Assembly: GCF_036884655.1 (NCBI RefSeq)
Contig: NC_088331.1
Span: 12,285,001-12,349,000, forward strand
Reading direction: 5' to 3'
DNA from: Musa acuminata AAA Group
Taxonomy: Eukaryota; Streptophyta; Magnoliopsida; Zingiberales; Musaceae
Length of the DNA: 64,000 bases
A program made the position numbers and the translations under genes. Shown piece by piece: positions 8,445 to 21,263 of the stretch (within the stretch, counting starts at the first letter, position 1; each line of letters begins with the position of its first letter). A model generated the notes under the pieces. It did no database searches, was not told the DNA's origin, and saw only the letters and a list, made by a program, of their open reading frames with translations.

Positions 8445-10107
8445 TGTTAGGATCAAGAGCACTAAGAGGGGGGGGGTTTGAATTAGTGCAAAGGAAAACC
8501 TTCTACGATTAAAATAAACTGCGTTCGTTCGATAAAAGTGATTTCAGTAAGAAAGCCAATTCGTAAATCACTTTAACTTTTGATTAAGCGAGATGCAGCA
8601 AAGATATAAATGCAGTTTGCAGTAATAGTTCAAATCATATAGTAGGCGCAAACTGAAATATGATATTCGTACGAAAAAACTGATTTACGTATAAATGCTG
8701 ATTCGTAAATCATGAGATGCAGTTAAAGCAAGGATATAAAGGCAGTTTGCAATTATGATATAAATCAAAACGTAAACGCAAACTGAAATATGATGATCGT
8801 ATGATAAAACCGATTTACGTCTAAACGCTAATTCGGAAAGTGCAAAACTTGAAACCCAATCGTATATGCGCAGAAAGCATTAAGCTTTTGAGGAGGTTTG
8901 CAGTAAAGATAAGATGCTCAAAGTAAATGCAAACCGAGATTTAGAGTGGTTCGGTCAATCTTGACCTACTCCACTTTTGGCTTCCTCCATCGACGAGGTC
9001 ACCGACATCAACTAGAGGCCTTCCTTCAATAGGCGAAGGCCAACTACCCTTTTACAGTTTCACTCCTTTTGACGGGCTTAGGAGACAACCTTTACAGAAT
9101 TTCCTTTCCTCTCTTAACAGATTAGGACTTGGAAGAAAAGAGGAAGAAGAACTTTCAACTCATACAATACTTTTGAGCTCTAAAAATCATAAAGTAAAAT
9201 CAGAATTTCAGTGGTTTCTGGGTGCCCTTTCAGTGCTGAAAGGGTGGGGTATTTATAGGCCCCAACCCAGTTTGAATTTGGAGCTCAAAACTGTCAATTC
9301 CCAGAATTTCAGGATCTGGCGGTTGCACCGCCTGACTGAGCTCGAAGACTGAGCCTCTGGGCGGTGCCACCGCCTGTCAGGGGCGGTTGCACCTCCTGCC
9401 AGAGCTCGAAGACCGAGCTCAGGCGATGCCACCGCCTGACTGAGGCGGTTGCACCGCTCAGCCAGAGCTCGGAGACCGAGCCCAAGCGGTGTCACCTCCT
9501 ATCAAGGGCGGTTGCACCGCCTAGTCTCGCTCGGAGACTGAGCCCAGGCGGTGCCACCACCTGGCTTGGGTGGTTCAACTGCCTAGCAAAAATCAAGGTT
9601 CGAATGGGTTGATCCATTCGGCCCAATTTGGGTTTTCAGGGGCCCAATTGCCCCAAGATCAAGTTAATGGGATCACCTCCCATTTCCAACTTAATCATTG
9701 TGCTAACTACGATATTTCCTAAGACATTTACTGCAACTTGCTCCGGTGCGTCAATCGCTTCTTCCGGCGAGCTTCCAGCGAACTTTCGTCGATCATCCGA
9801 TGAACCCTCGGTGATGCTCCTGCGGACTTCCGGCAAACTCCTGGACTTGCGACGATCCACTTGGCGAGTTCCGACGAGCTTCTTTGGCAAGCTCATAGAC
9901 TTCTCGGATTTGTTCCCGCAGAACCTCCGACGACTGTCCGAACTTCCGTCGAACTCTCGAACTCCCAACGTGATTATTGTCTTGACTCTGGCGCAACTCC
10001 TACTGCATATCTTATTTTCATCGTAGTTAATCCTGCATACTTATCTCAACATATAGATTAGATAACAAATGATAATTGACTTCATCATCAAAATCTGAGA
10101 TTCAACA
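8445..10107 (-). repeat. 3' LTR of F
   Basis: 1,663 bp, TGTTAGGATCAAGAGCACTAA to GAGATTCAACA. TATA box on minus at 9250-9257. Upstream of it (9311-9580) is an array of GGCGGTTGCACCGCC and GGCGGTGCCACCGCC palindromes. A hairpin made from GTGG...TTCGGTCA and TGACC...CCAC lies at 8944-8976. It pairs with 31452-33147. Confidence 0.9.
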
Positions 10108-11220
10108 ATCTCCCCCTCTTTTATGATGACAATCAATTGATAATGGTATTAACCTTAACTCCCCCTGTCTATATGCCATACTTGAGATAAGTCTTTCTTG
10201 AATTCAAAACATTTGAATTCAAGAGACATATTGATAAGTTAAAATCATTTAAACTTATCAATACTCCCATCATGATTCCCATCATGATGTATCTCTCTGA
10301 AGATAATGTCAAGGCTTGACTTTCATTTTCAAATTTTACATAACAAGTTTGAATGATGGTAATAGTAGCAATTCATCATATTGTAAGATATCAACATGTA
10401 AAACTGCGAAGTAAGATTTTTTGTTTGATATCTTGACATGATACAAACAAGGCATAATACAAATTATAGCAATCATAGCATAGCAATTCATATATCTCTT
10501 GGTGATGCAAGCATGACATTAATACTCATATATTTCTCTCCCTTTGTCATCAACAAAAAGCATGGTAATTGTGATACCAGGAGAACAATATAAGCGAATT
10601 TTGAGCATAAGTGTGATGCCTTTACTAGGTTCATGTCATTTTCAATAGTGAGTCAATTATGCAACCGTGACATGGAGATATCAATTTTGTTTTTACCCCG
10701 TATCTCCACCATCTATTTGTGAGTTTACTTTAAATGAAGTTAAAATTGATGAGAGATTAAATCTTGCTTCATTTTCACAAGGATCAAGATATGTATTAGA
10801 AACGAATCCTTGTTAGTAAAAACACTATCATTCATATAACCAAGAATCATTTTATTAAATCTATTTCTTTAAAGAATATTCTTCACATAGGTGTATGAGA
10901 GATGTATTTCATATGTCAACAATGATGAGAATTAAACTCATTATGATATATGCTTTATTAAGTCCGGAAGAGGATAATGTATCGAGAAACTCTGATTTTT
11001 AAGAGAATCCGAAAACAAAATTAAGACTTTCATGCATTCAGACGAGACTGTGCTATTGATTTTCAAATATGATCATGAAGACAAAACATGCTTATCATCA
11101 TGGAAATTTTTTATATATTCATACACATAATTTCTAACATGTAATTGTGTAAAATCATCATAGCAATTAAGTGAAATTGATCAATCAATCAATAAAGTCT
11201 GAAAAATAATTTCAACAAGT
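10108..11220 (-). other. 3' untranslated spacer of F with polypurine tract
   Basis: No gene. The purine-rich strand next to the LTR (10108-10120, AGAGGGGGAGAT on minus) is the polypurine tract that primes plus-strand DNA. The rest is AT-rich with CATCATG-like words, and it resembles parts of the spacers of E, D and I. Confidence 0.7.
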
Positions 11221-12032
11221 TTATGTATTCGGACACATCAATATTCCTAATTCTCTTCTTATGAAATCAAATTGTTCTTCACTTAGAGGTTTTGTAAAAA
11301 TATCAGCTAGTTGATATTTAGTGTCAATGAACTCTATGATTACATCATGATTAGTAACATGATCTCGTATAAAGTGATGTCTAATATCAATATGTTTTGT
11401 TCTTGAGTGTTGTATAGGATTCTTTGTTAAACATATTGCACTTGTGTTATCACATTTAATGGGAATATTTTTAAGATGAACTTTATAATCTTCTAAGGTG
11501 TTTTTCACCCATACAACTTGTGCACAGCATGCACTTGCTGCAATATATTCAGCTTCGGTTGTTGATAGTGCAATCGAGTTTTGTTTCTTAGATGACCAGG
11601 AAACAAGGGCATGTCCTAAAAATTGACATGTTCCTGATGTGCTTTTTCTATCTAGTCTACAGCCAGCAAAGTCCACATCAGCATAAGCAATTAACTCAAG
11701 ATTCTCTGATTTTGGGTACCATAATCCTAGATTTGTGGTACCATTAAGATATCTAAGTATTCTTTTAACTGCTTTGAGATGAGATATCTTAGGGTTTGAT
11801 TGAAATCTAGCACAAAGTCCTACACTGAACATGAAATCTGGTCTAGTTGCAGTGAGGTAAAGTAAACTTCCTATCATGCCCCTATAAGTTTTTTGATCGA
11901 AGCTTTCTCCACTTTCATCAATTTCTAACTTAGTGGAGGTGCTCATAGGAGTGTTAATAGCTTTTGAGATATTCATATTAAACTTTTTTAGCAAATTCAT
12001 AGCATATTTAGTTTGACTAATAAAGATGTAAT
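11221..12032 (-). CDS. copia RT C-terminus and RNase H (element F, distal piece)
   Basis: RNase H part of the F polyprotein. The frame enters from the E insertion edge (YIFISQTKYA), passes the ATG of the 259-codon ORF, and shows YRGMIGSLLYLTATRPD, AYADVDFAGC (catalytic Asp), TTEAEYIAAS (Glu), KCDNTSAI (Asp), KHIDIRHHFIRDHV and LADIFTKPL. It ends at a normal stop. The upstream RT half is at 27574-28125, 15 kb away because E and B lie between. The domain itself is uninterrupted. Confidence 0.9.
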
Positions 12033-13611
12033 TGTTAGGATCGGAGCGGCACTAAGAGGGGGGGGTGAATTAGTGCAGCGGATTAAAACTTCAGTTTTGA
12101 TAAATCTTTCGTACGATGAAAAGCAATATTAATGGAAACCGATTTTAGAAGCTTGATAACTTAGAAACGTATGGAAGCGTAGTAACTAAGTAGAGAAGTT
12201 TACAGTATGTAAATGGCAAGAGTATGATGCAAACCAGATAACGCATCAGTTTTTAAAGTGGTTCGGTCAAAATGACCTACATCCACTTGCGAAGCCTTCT
12301 TCGAAGAGGCTTCCAACTTCCACTAGCAAATTTCTTATAGGGGAAGGACTAATACCCCTCTTACAACCTTTACAAGTGGTTCACACTCTTACAATTCTTT
12401 TCAACAAGATGGGAGGAGGTGAACACTTAAGCAATATGAAAAACAAGGCTTGCAAAGACTATTCTAAGGCTCTTAACTCAAACTATTGCTTTTCAAAAGG
12501 TTGTATGCTCAGCTGAGAATTGAGGGGTATTTATAGGCCTAAAGAGGATTCAAATTTGGGCTCTAAAATTTGAATTCTCTTTGGTTCCCGATGCTAGCGG
12601 TGCCACAGCCTGTCAGTGGCGGTGCCACCGCTTGGCTCTCAAGTACTAGGCGGTGCCACCGCTTGGCTCTCGGGTGCTGGGCGGTGCCACCGCCAAATCT
12701 GGCGGTGCCACCACCTACACTATTTCAACTCACTGGTTGGGCTCCAAAATTGGCCCAAACCAGTCCGAACTAGAGCCCAATTGGCCCCTACTTGGTTTAT
12801 CGGATTAACATCTAATCCTAACCCTAAGTAATGTGCTAACTACGAATTTAAAGACATTTTCTAAGCTATTACAAAGTCCGTAAGTCAAGACTTCTTTCGA
12901 CGAGCTTCCGGCGAACTTCCAGTAAACTCTCAGAAACCATTATGCGGACTCCTGGCAAGCTCCTAGATTTCATGATTTGATCTTGACGAGTTCCAACGAG
13001 CTTCTTCGGCAAGCTCCGATCTTTCTCGGCGAGCTCCGCGAACTTCCAACGAACCTTCCGGTGAGCTTCCGAAAAACCCTTCGGCAAGCTCCCTACTCAT
13101 TCTCGGCTAGTTCCGGCAGCATTCCTGACGAACCTTCGGACTTCCGTCGAACTCTCGAACTCGCAACGAATCCTTCACGCTTGACTCCGACACTTTGTTT
13201 CGCTTTATGTCTTCATCGTTATCGTAGTTAATCCTGCACACACATGCTAAAACTCTACTCCAATCTAGACAATTATTACAATACGAATTGACATTTTGTT
13301 GCTCGGCATGTCATTGGTTGGCGCTTCGTCCGATTCTTCAGCGCATCGTCCTCTCTTGCGGCTTGTTGCCCAATCGGCGGTTGACCTCCGCAACCCTGAT
13401 ATCCTTGGAGCAATTCCGCTCTCCTTGGCCCGATGCCCGATGTCTGAAGCCTTCTGCCGTCCAATATCCTAACGTGATCTCCTCCGGCGCAACGTCAATT
13501 CCTCCTGCGTCAACTGTCTAATCCTGATCGAGTAGACCTGCATTACTCAAAATGCTTTTAAACATCTAAACACAATCAATTAGTTTCATCATCAAAATCC
13601 GGGATTCAACA
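12033..13611 (-). repeat. 3' LTR of E
   Basis: 1,579 bp, TGTTAGGATCGGAGCGGCAC to GGGATTCAACA. TATA on minus at 12528-12535. Five GGCGGTGCCACCGCC-like units at about 12594-12716 lie upstream of it. R-region hairpin at 12257-12289. The polypurine tract follows at 13612. Confidence 0.88.
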
Positions 13612-16307
13612 ATCTCCCCCTTTTTGATGATGACAACTAATTGATGACTAACGGAGTTAACCTTAACTCCTCGGAGTTTAACTAAACTCCCCCTATCAAT
13701 ATGCCATTGATAGAACACTTGGATTATCCCAAATCCAAGTAACATTCACATGTTATGAAAAATATTTAAACCATCATGCAAATATATATAAAATATTCAA
13801 TTCAACGCATGAGGTCATCAATATACTTCTCCCCCTATGTCATCAACAAAAAGGAGAAGTAGCTCTAGCTATTTTAAAAGATTTACATGTTTTTGCAACA
13901 TAAAGCTAGATTTTCATCACAACATATAAGCACAAAAGCATAGCAAGATTCTTAAGTTCAATCATGGTAATTTAACACTTGCTTCTTATGCAAGATTGCA
14001 CTTTGCTTTTCTTTGCATGTTCTCACTAGCAAAAGCTTTCTCCCCTTTGTTTTTGTCGAAAAGAAGGGAAGAGTACAAGCTAGCCAACATTTGTCTTGAG
14101 CTAGCAATCTTTCTCCCCCTATGTCATTGCCGAAAAGAAGGAGAGGAACCAATGATTTAGACTTTTACATAAATTATGAATTTGCATCAATCAATATTTC
14201 AATCATCACATGATACATACAAGACAAAAATGCAAAGAAATCATGTCATGAAAGACATCAATTGTTAAACATGATATGATAATAGTCTCAAAAATTTTAA
14301 TTTGTAATACATGTGATACATTGCAATACTAAAAAATTTAATGCGATGCTTTTAAGGATATCAACCTATTTTTGATACAAAGCACGACAAGAGCAATTAT
14401 ATTGCAAGTTTTCTAAGTTTTGCATTTTTTGCTTCTTTCGAGATAGCAATTCTTTGCTTCTCTATAAGCTAGCAACTTTTACGATATGCAAGTTTTACTA
14501 CATACAAGCTAGCAAATTTAAAGATGTACAAGTTGGCATATTTGCTTTTCTTTGCAATGTGCATGATAGTATTTCTTTGTAATGTTCAAGATAGCAAATT
14601 GTACATCATGCTAGCTAGCATATTAAAGATGTTCAAGAAAGTAAGCTCTTTCTTCTCTTTTGATAAGTGTCATTTTTGCTTCCTTAACAAAATACCAAAC
14701 TAGCAAGGGACCATGTTTTACATGAGGCAAGCAAACAATTTGGCAAGTGTTACATTTGTATCTTTTCTTTAGATGTGCAAGAAAGTAAGCAAATTTTTGC
14801 ATTTTCTTGACTTGTGCAAGGTAGCTAATTTATCTTTGAGATTACCCTTTACATCAATTCAAGATAGCACATTAGCAACTCTTTCTCTCTCTTTGTTATT
14901 GACAAAAAGAAAGGAAGATTCAAGTCATGAATATCAAAATAATAATTTTATCATGAATATTTCATCATTGTGTGCATCATTATTGCATGCATAATACCAA
15001 ATCATCATATATATTTTCAAAACATATAAACTCATCATTATATACATGATTCCAAATCATCATTCATATCATTTCAATCATTGTTTCAATCATCACTATA
15101 ACTCATCATGCACAAAATGTAAAATCATCTAACATGATACAAACATTTATTTTCAAAATGTTTATCACTATTTTCATGTATGATAATAAAGTATTCATGA
15201 TACACATTATATGCATATATCATCACAATACAAAGCAATTGCATGCATAATTTCAAATTATAAATGTTTCAAATCATGAAGGTATTAACTTGTCAAATTT
15301 CATCCGACCATTCATGATCATAACTTTTCATTTGTATACATCAAAATAATATCAAGAGTATTTCATGCATAATTTTATATCACCACATAAGGAATATCAA
15401 GAAGAAAGTAATTGGGTGATGTGATAAACATTTCATGAATACAAGGAATTGTATAAAAATCATATCATGAAAGATTAGAACATATGAATACCAAAAGGCA
15501 TGATTTCTTTTTGAAAAACCTACTCATAAATAATCAAAAGAAAATCTTAGGAGATCGATTAATGAAAAAATCTTGATTCATAATAAATCTTAATTTGTAA
15601 ATATCACGGAATCAAGATCATGATTTTGAATAAAACTCATTCAAATTCAAATCATCCAAATCATCAAAATCTCAACATTTCTTTCAAGAGATTCAAAATG
15701 GCATAAATAATTTTATTGGTCTCTTAGGTAGAAATCAATAAGATAGAGAAAAAGAAAATTTTTAATAAAAAAATCTTTCCTCCTTTTGTTTCAACTTATT
15801 GATTGATTCCATACATGCATGTCCCTTTTTTTTTTTTTTTAAATCCATGCATCATCGTTTAAAACGGAAAGATCAAAAATCATAAAAAAAAAAGTGCAAC
15901 ACATAATTCAAAAAAAATTATTTCAACTCATTACTTCAAGTCAAACATGATTTCATTTAATCAAAATTGAATAACTTCAAGACCAATAAATCATCATGTA
16001 TAACAATCATCAAGTATGATACAAACTTTTCAAAACATTTATCATGATAAGGCATATAAGCCAAAGAAACTATTAAATATAAAGCATATTCATCAATGAT
16101 GGTTTCATTGGGCATAAGGCATTTTCAAACAAAATCCTTTTGTTATTTGTTGTAGTCATACATTTTTCTTTTTAGGTGAATCTATCTTTTCATGCTTAAT
16201 TTTTTTAATTTTTCAAAGATGCTAAAAAGAAAAACATGATATAATTTTTGAAAAATAATTTTTTATTTCCTATTCCTACTACCTAAATTAAGCACTCATG
16301 AAAAACT
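13612..16307 (-). other. long non-coding spacer of gag-only element E
   Basis: Holds no gene. It starts (in plus view) with the polypurine tract complement ATCTCCCCCTTTTTGATGATG. It carries repeated modules of the form CTTCTCCCCC...GTCAT...AAAAGGAGAAG at about 13829-13861, 14040, 14111-14143 and 14880-14910. It also has many short GCTAGCAA and TTGCTTCTT phrases and, distally, ATCATGATT-type AT-rich words. It replaces the pol of an autonomous element. Confidence 0.7.
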
Positions 16308-17252
16308 TCAAGTAAATTCAAAATAATTCAAGAGAGTTGAGTTACTTACCTTGTAGTCGAAGCCCGTCAAAGCCCAATTCACCGTTTCACTTTTGGAAGT
16401 TCTTGATTCATCCTTGGGTGCCTTCCTTTTCTTTGGCCTCTTCCTCCGTTCAAGTTCATTATTTATTTTAGATTTTTGTTTAATAAACTTATTAAGAGTT
16501 AGTGTTCGAAGTTCAAGTTCATCATTGTCCTCATCACTTGAGTCATCGCTCAAGTGGTATTCATTTGTCCGGAGTTCCAAATCCTTTCTATTCTTTGGAA
16601 GGTGGTTCAAGTGTTCATTGTGTTTATCATGTGCATTGCGCACCATTTCATATGTCATCAATAAGCCGATAAGTTCTTCAAGTGGAAAAATATTTAAATC
16701 TTTTGTTTCTTGTATTGCCATTACTTTTGATTCCCAAGCTTTAGAAAGTGATCGTAAAACTTTACTAACAAGTTCAAAATTCGAGAAACATTTGCCAAGA
16801 GCTTGTAAACTATTGACGACATCCATAAAACGGGTGTACATGTCAACAATGGTTTCGCTCGGCTTCAATCGAAAAAGCTCGAAATCATGCATTAAAATGT
16901 TGATTTTCGAATCTTTAACTCTAGAAGTGCCTTCGTGTGTGATTTCAAGAGTGTGCCATATGTCGAAAGTCGTTTCGCACAAAGAAACCCGATTGAAATC
17001 ATTTTTGTCCAAAGCGCAAAATAAGACATTCATAGCCTTTGTGTTTAAAGAAAAATACTTCTTCTCCAAATCCGACCATTCGTTCATCGGTTTAGAGGGA
17101 AGTTGAAAACCGTTTTCAATAATATTTCATAAATCCAAATTCATAGAAATCAAGAAAACTCTCATTCGAGTTTTCCAATAAGTGTAGTCCAATCCATTAA
17201 ACAACGGTGGACGAACAACCGATAGGCCCTCTTGAAAGCCATGAAGAGACAT
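16308..17252 (-). pseudogene. copia gag, UBN2 type (element E), one nonsense codon
   Basis: Gag forms the virus-like particle. An ATG at 17252 opens MSLHGFQEGLSVVRPP, and after about 40 codons a TGA (17127-17129) replaces the usual Trp in the DLW motif. The frame then runs 259 codons to 16308, with FDIWHTLEITHEGTSRVKDSK, ETIVDMYTRFMDVVNSL and PLEELIGLLMTYEM, all typical of the UBN2 gag domain. A charged tail (SDDSSDEDNDE, then RRKRPKKRK) follows. There is no CCHC knuckle and no protease. The gag is close to that of D and F. Confidence 0.85.
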
Positions 17253-17288
17253 TTCTCTCGGGTGTAAATCTGAAATGAGAAATACCGG

Positions 17289-17300
17289 GCTTTGATACCA
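17289..17300 (-). other. primer binding site of E
   Basis: TGGTATCAAAGC on minus, two bases inside the 5' LTR edge. It differs by one base from the usual initiator-Met match (CAAAGC for CAGAGC), as in F. Confidence 0.8.
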
Positions 17301-17302
17301 AT

Positions 17303-18236
17303 TGTTAGGATCGGAGCAGCACTAAGAGGGGGGGTGAATTAGTGCAGCGGATTAAAACTTCAGTTTTGATAAATCTTTCGTACGATGAAAAGCAATATCA
17401 ATGGAAACCGATTTTAGAAGCTTGATAACTTAGAAACGTATGGAAGCGTAGTAACTAAGTAGAGAAGTTTGCAGTATGTAAATGGCAAGAGTAGGATGCA
17501 AACCAGATAACGCAGCAGTTTTTAAAGTGGTTCGGTCAAAATGACCTACATCCACTTGCGAAGCCTTCTTCGAAGAGGCTTCCAACTTCCACTAACAAAT
17601 TTCTTGTAGGGGAAGGACTAATACCCCTCTTATAACCTTTACAAGTGGTTCACACTCTTACAATTCTTTTCAACAAGATGGGAGGAGGTGAACACTTAAG
17701 CAATATGAAAAACAAGGCTTGCAAAGACTTTTCTAAGGCTCTTAACTCAAACTATTGCTTTTCAAAAGGTTGTATGCTCAGTTGAGACTTGAGGGGTATT
17801 TATAGGCCTCAAGAGGATTCAAATTTGGGCTCCAAAATTTGAATTCTCGTTGGTTCTCGATGCTGGCGGTGCCACCGCCTGTCAGTGTCTGACACTGACA
17901 GTGGACTGGCGGTGCCACCGCCTAGCTCTTAGGTGCTGGGCTGTGCCACCGCCCAGCCAAGTGGTGCCACCGCCAAATCTGGCGGTGCCACCGCCTACAC
18001 TATTTCAGCTCACTTGTTGGGCTCCAAAATTGGCCCAAACCAGTCCGAACTAGAACCCAATTGGGCCCTACTTGGTTTATAGGATTAACACCTAATCCTA
18101 ACTCTAAGTAACGTGCTAACTACGAATTTAAAGACATTTTCTAAGCTATTACAAAGTCCGTAAGTCAAGACTTCTTTCGACGAGCTTCCGGCGAACTTTC
18201 GGTAAACTCTTAGAAACCATTCTGTGGACTCCCGGC
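17303..18236 (-). repeat. 5' LTR of E, left part (interrupted by B)
   Basis: Starts TGTTAGGATCGGAGCAGCAC. TATA on minus at 17797-17804. Five GC palindromes at about 17863-17995, R-region hairpin at 17525-17557. Broken at CCGGC (18232-18236), the target duplication of B. It continues at 26919. Confidence 0.88.
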
Positions 18237-19730
18237 TGTTGGGAAATCATGGGGGGCGACATCATATGCGCAGCGGAAGAACAAGAAAACAAAAATCCCC
18301 GATTCCCAAAAAGATGTTCGTCGTCGTGCGAAGATTGGTGCACAAAAAATCCGCAAAACACAAAACTGCGTATAGAGATTGTGTTACCTAGGGAGATCGT
18401 ATATCCCTGTTTCCTTGCAGATCCTTAAGAGAGGGTGATGGAGGTCAAGCGTCCTCCTCTCTAGCGGTGATCCACAAAGCAGGGTTGCGACGACGCTCCT
18501 CAAAACTCCAGGCCTACTCTGAGGTGGAGAGGGAGAGGAGAATAGGAAGGGCAAGCAAAGACTCTAGCCTATGAGGCTGTGAATCCCTCCTATTTATAGA
18601 GATCCCGTGTTAAACCCTAATGGGTCCTTCCCTAGTGGGTATTGGATCTGCATCCAATAAGACAAGGGCTTCGTCGGATATCTCATATCCGAACCTCTAC
18701 TCATCGCAATGCCTACCATATGTGTGTGACCCTCTAGGCCCAATATCGAGCTGGCCGTGAGTCTTACCTGTTAGAACTCCTTCTAACTCAGTGAATTATT
18801 ATCTCTGTAATAATTCACTCGACTCATCGACTACGGACATACTAGGCCACTACGCCGTAGTCCCTAGACGATACAGGGGAATCCAATCCATTGGACCTGT
18901 CTGTCCTCAGTTACCATGTACCTATAGTCCCTCATCCATCTAATATCCCAGAGACCGTATATCGAGCATGGTGCTGTCAGACCCATACGGTTTCTACTCA
19001 AGTCTCGCTCTAATCGGATTCTCCCAGAGAACTCTTTCTCTCTCAACCCGAATGACCCTGGCCAGGGATTTGTCTGAGCAAGAACACATGGGATATTCCT
19101 CTCATGACGCCGAGAGTGGATGATCCTCTATCGACACTCAATAGCCCTCGTAAGGTCGACTACCACTCCCAATGACTAGCTGTACTAGATCTGGGACAGC
19201 CAAACCTATAAGTCTGGTATCAAAGAGTGGAGCACTCATACAGGACATCCTTGGTGTCTCAAGTCTAAGGACCAGATACACCACAAGAACTATGGAATCG
19301 CTGTCTGACAATAAGGCATCAATAACCATCCAGCATTCCGTAAGCGGATCAATCAGTGAACTCATTCTCCAATGAGCACCTATACTGTATCCCTAGTGTC
19401 CCTACACGAGCAGCTATGAGACCAGCTGCATCCATCATATGGACGGGTATACAGCACACCAGTCTATCCGGTTATCACGATGTCCCTCTCGAGTAACCTA
19501 TGACCGGGATTATTTAGGATATGTGTTTAAAGGTGAATCGATCTCATTATCGTGATCTCATCACGATCCGATTCCCATTGCACAAATCCAAGGAAATCAC
19601 AATATATATATGCACATATGCAATAGTTATAAAGTGATACACGCCGAAATATAATAAGCAAAAAGATTCTGTATCAAGTCACATGTACCATCACTCACGT
19701 GATTGGCTTGCTGGGCACCTATGACTAGCA
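18237..19730 (-). repeat. 3' LTR of B
   Basis: TGTTGGGAAATCATGGGG to CTATGACTAGCA. TATA on minus (TATAAATA) at 18591-18598. The tract at 19731-19745 (GGTCAAGTGGGAGAT on minus) is the plus-strand primer. ORFs within it have no domains and recur in every LTR of this family. Confidence 0.9.
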
Positions 19731-19734
19731 ATCT

Positions 19735-21254
19735 CCCACTTGACCTAAAGCCAATCACCTATGTGTCTGATCCCCATCAGACCCCTATGACGCTCAAAGA
19801 CAAAATGAGACAACGACTTTGTCTGTGGATCTGCAATGTTATCTTCGGATGGAACTTTTTCCACTGCTACATCTCCTCGGGTTACGATCTCTCTGATAAG
19901 CTGGAACCTCCTCAGAACACTTCTGATGAGACTCGGGTTCCCTTATTTGAGTAATCGCCCCATAGTTGTCGCAATATAGGGAGATTGGTTCCTTGCTACC
20001 CGGCACGACTCCCAAATCTGTAATGAACTTCTTCAACCAGACTCCCTCCTTTGCTGCATCTGATGCAGCAATGTACTCCGCCTCTATGGTCGAGTCAGCA
20101 GTGGTATCTTGCTTGGAACTCTTCCAGCACACTGCTCCTCCATTCAAGGTGTACATATACCCTGAATTCGACTTGCTATCATCGACATCAGACTGAAAAC
20201 TTGAGTCAGTGTAGCCTTCAACCTTAAGGCTATTACCTCCATATACTAGTAAAAGATCCTTAGTCCTTCTCAAGTACATAAGGATACACTTTACTGCTTT
20301 CCAGTGCTCCAAGCCTGGATCCGCTTGATACCTGCTCGTGACACTCAGAGCATGCGCTATATCAGGCCTAGTACATAGCATGTCATATATGATAGACCCT
20401 ATTGCTGAGGCATAAGGTATCATATTCATGTTTGCCCTTTCTTCTGGAGTCTTTGGGGACATACTCGTAGAAAGTGATATCCCATGTCTCATCGGTATGA
20501 GACCTCTCTTGGAATTTTCCATGCCAAACCTTTTGACAATAGTTTCTATGTACCTGGACTGGGACAAGCCAAGCATCCTCTTGGATCTATCTCTATAGAT
20601 TCTAATCCCTAAAATATAGGATGCTTCCCCTAAGTCCTTCATGGAGAAGTGTATAGATAACCAAGCCTTTACTATGGATAGCATTCCTATGTCATTCCCA
20701 ATGATGAGGATGTCATCCACATATAACACCAAAAAGGTGATAGCGCTCCCACTTACCTTTCTATATACACAAGGCTCATCTTCGTTCTTAACGAAGTCAT
20801 AAGATCTGATTGCCTCATCAAATCTTATGTTCCAACTTCGGGAAGCTTGCTTTAGTCCATAAATGGATCTAAGCAACCTACACACCTTATCTGGGCAGTT
20901 CTTGGACACGAATCCCTCAGGTTGCATCATATACACCTCCTCCTCGAGGTTCCCATTGAGGAATGCGGTTTTCACATCCATCTGCCAGATCTCATAATCA
21001 TAGTGTGCTGCAATAGCCAATAGAATTCTGATGGATTTTAGCATTGCTACGGGTGAGAAAGTTTCGTCGTAGTCAACACCTTGCCTTTGACGATACCCCT
21101 TAGCCACTAGCCTTGCTTTATAGGTCTCTACCTTTCCATCTACTCCGATCTTTTTCTTAAAGATCCACTTGCAACCGATGGGTACAATACCTTCGGGCGC
21201 ATCAACTAGGTTCCAAACCTTATTGGAGTACATAGAATCCATCTCAGAATTCAT
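19735..21254 (-). CDS. copia reverse transcriptase and RNase H (element B)
   Basis: 471 codons to 19839. RT motifs seen: [72 protein letters not shown], and the catalytic YVDD in LVLYVDDILIIGND. RNase H follows with GYTDSSF, IEAEYIAASD and LYCDNYGA. After EPESHQK the register is lost. The expected tail (LRRFQLIREIV, ADPQTKSLSHFVFERHRG) is present down to about 19735 in another frame, and the same break is found in C. Upstream it is cut from integrase by a TAG at 21261-21263. Confidence 0.9.
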
Positions 21255-21263
21255 GGCTTCTTT

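Noticed and set aside
9253..9612. Small frames with repeated cysteine- and histidine-containing units (RCHRL, GGATA) in the LTRs
   Set aside because: They are translations of the GGCGGTGCCACCGCC palindrome arrays, recurring in every LTR of F, H, E, D and I in changing frames.
13829..14910. CRISPR-like appearance of spaced short repeats in the spacers of E, D and I
   Set aside because: Repeats are irregular in spacing and sequence, lie inside plant retrotransposons, and have no cas genes.
19138..19375. Conserved 67-75 codon frames recurring at 26321-26558, 38828-39065 and 57035-57262
   Set aside because: They are inside the B/C family LTR on both strands. Recurrence reflects LTR repetition and not a gene.
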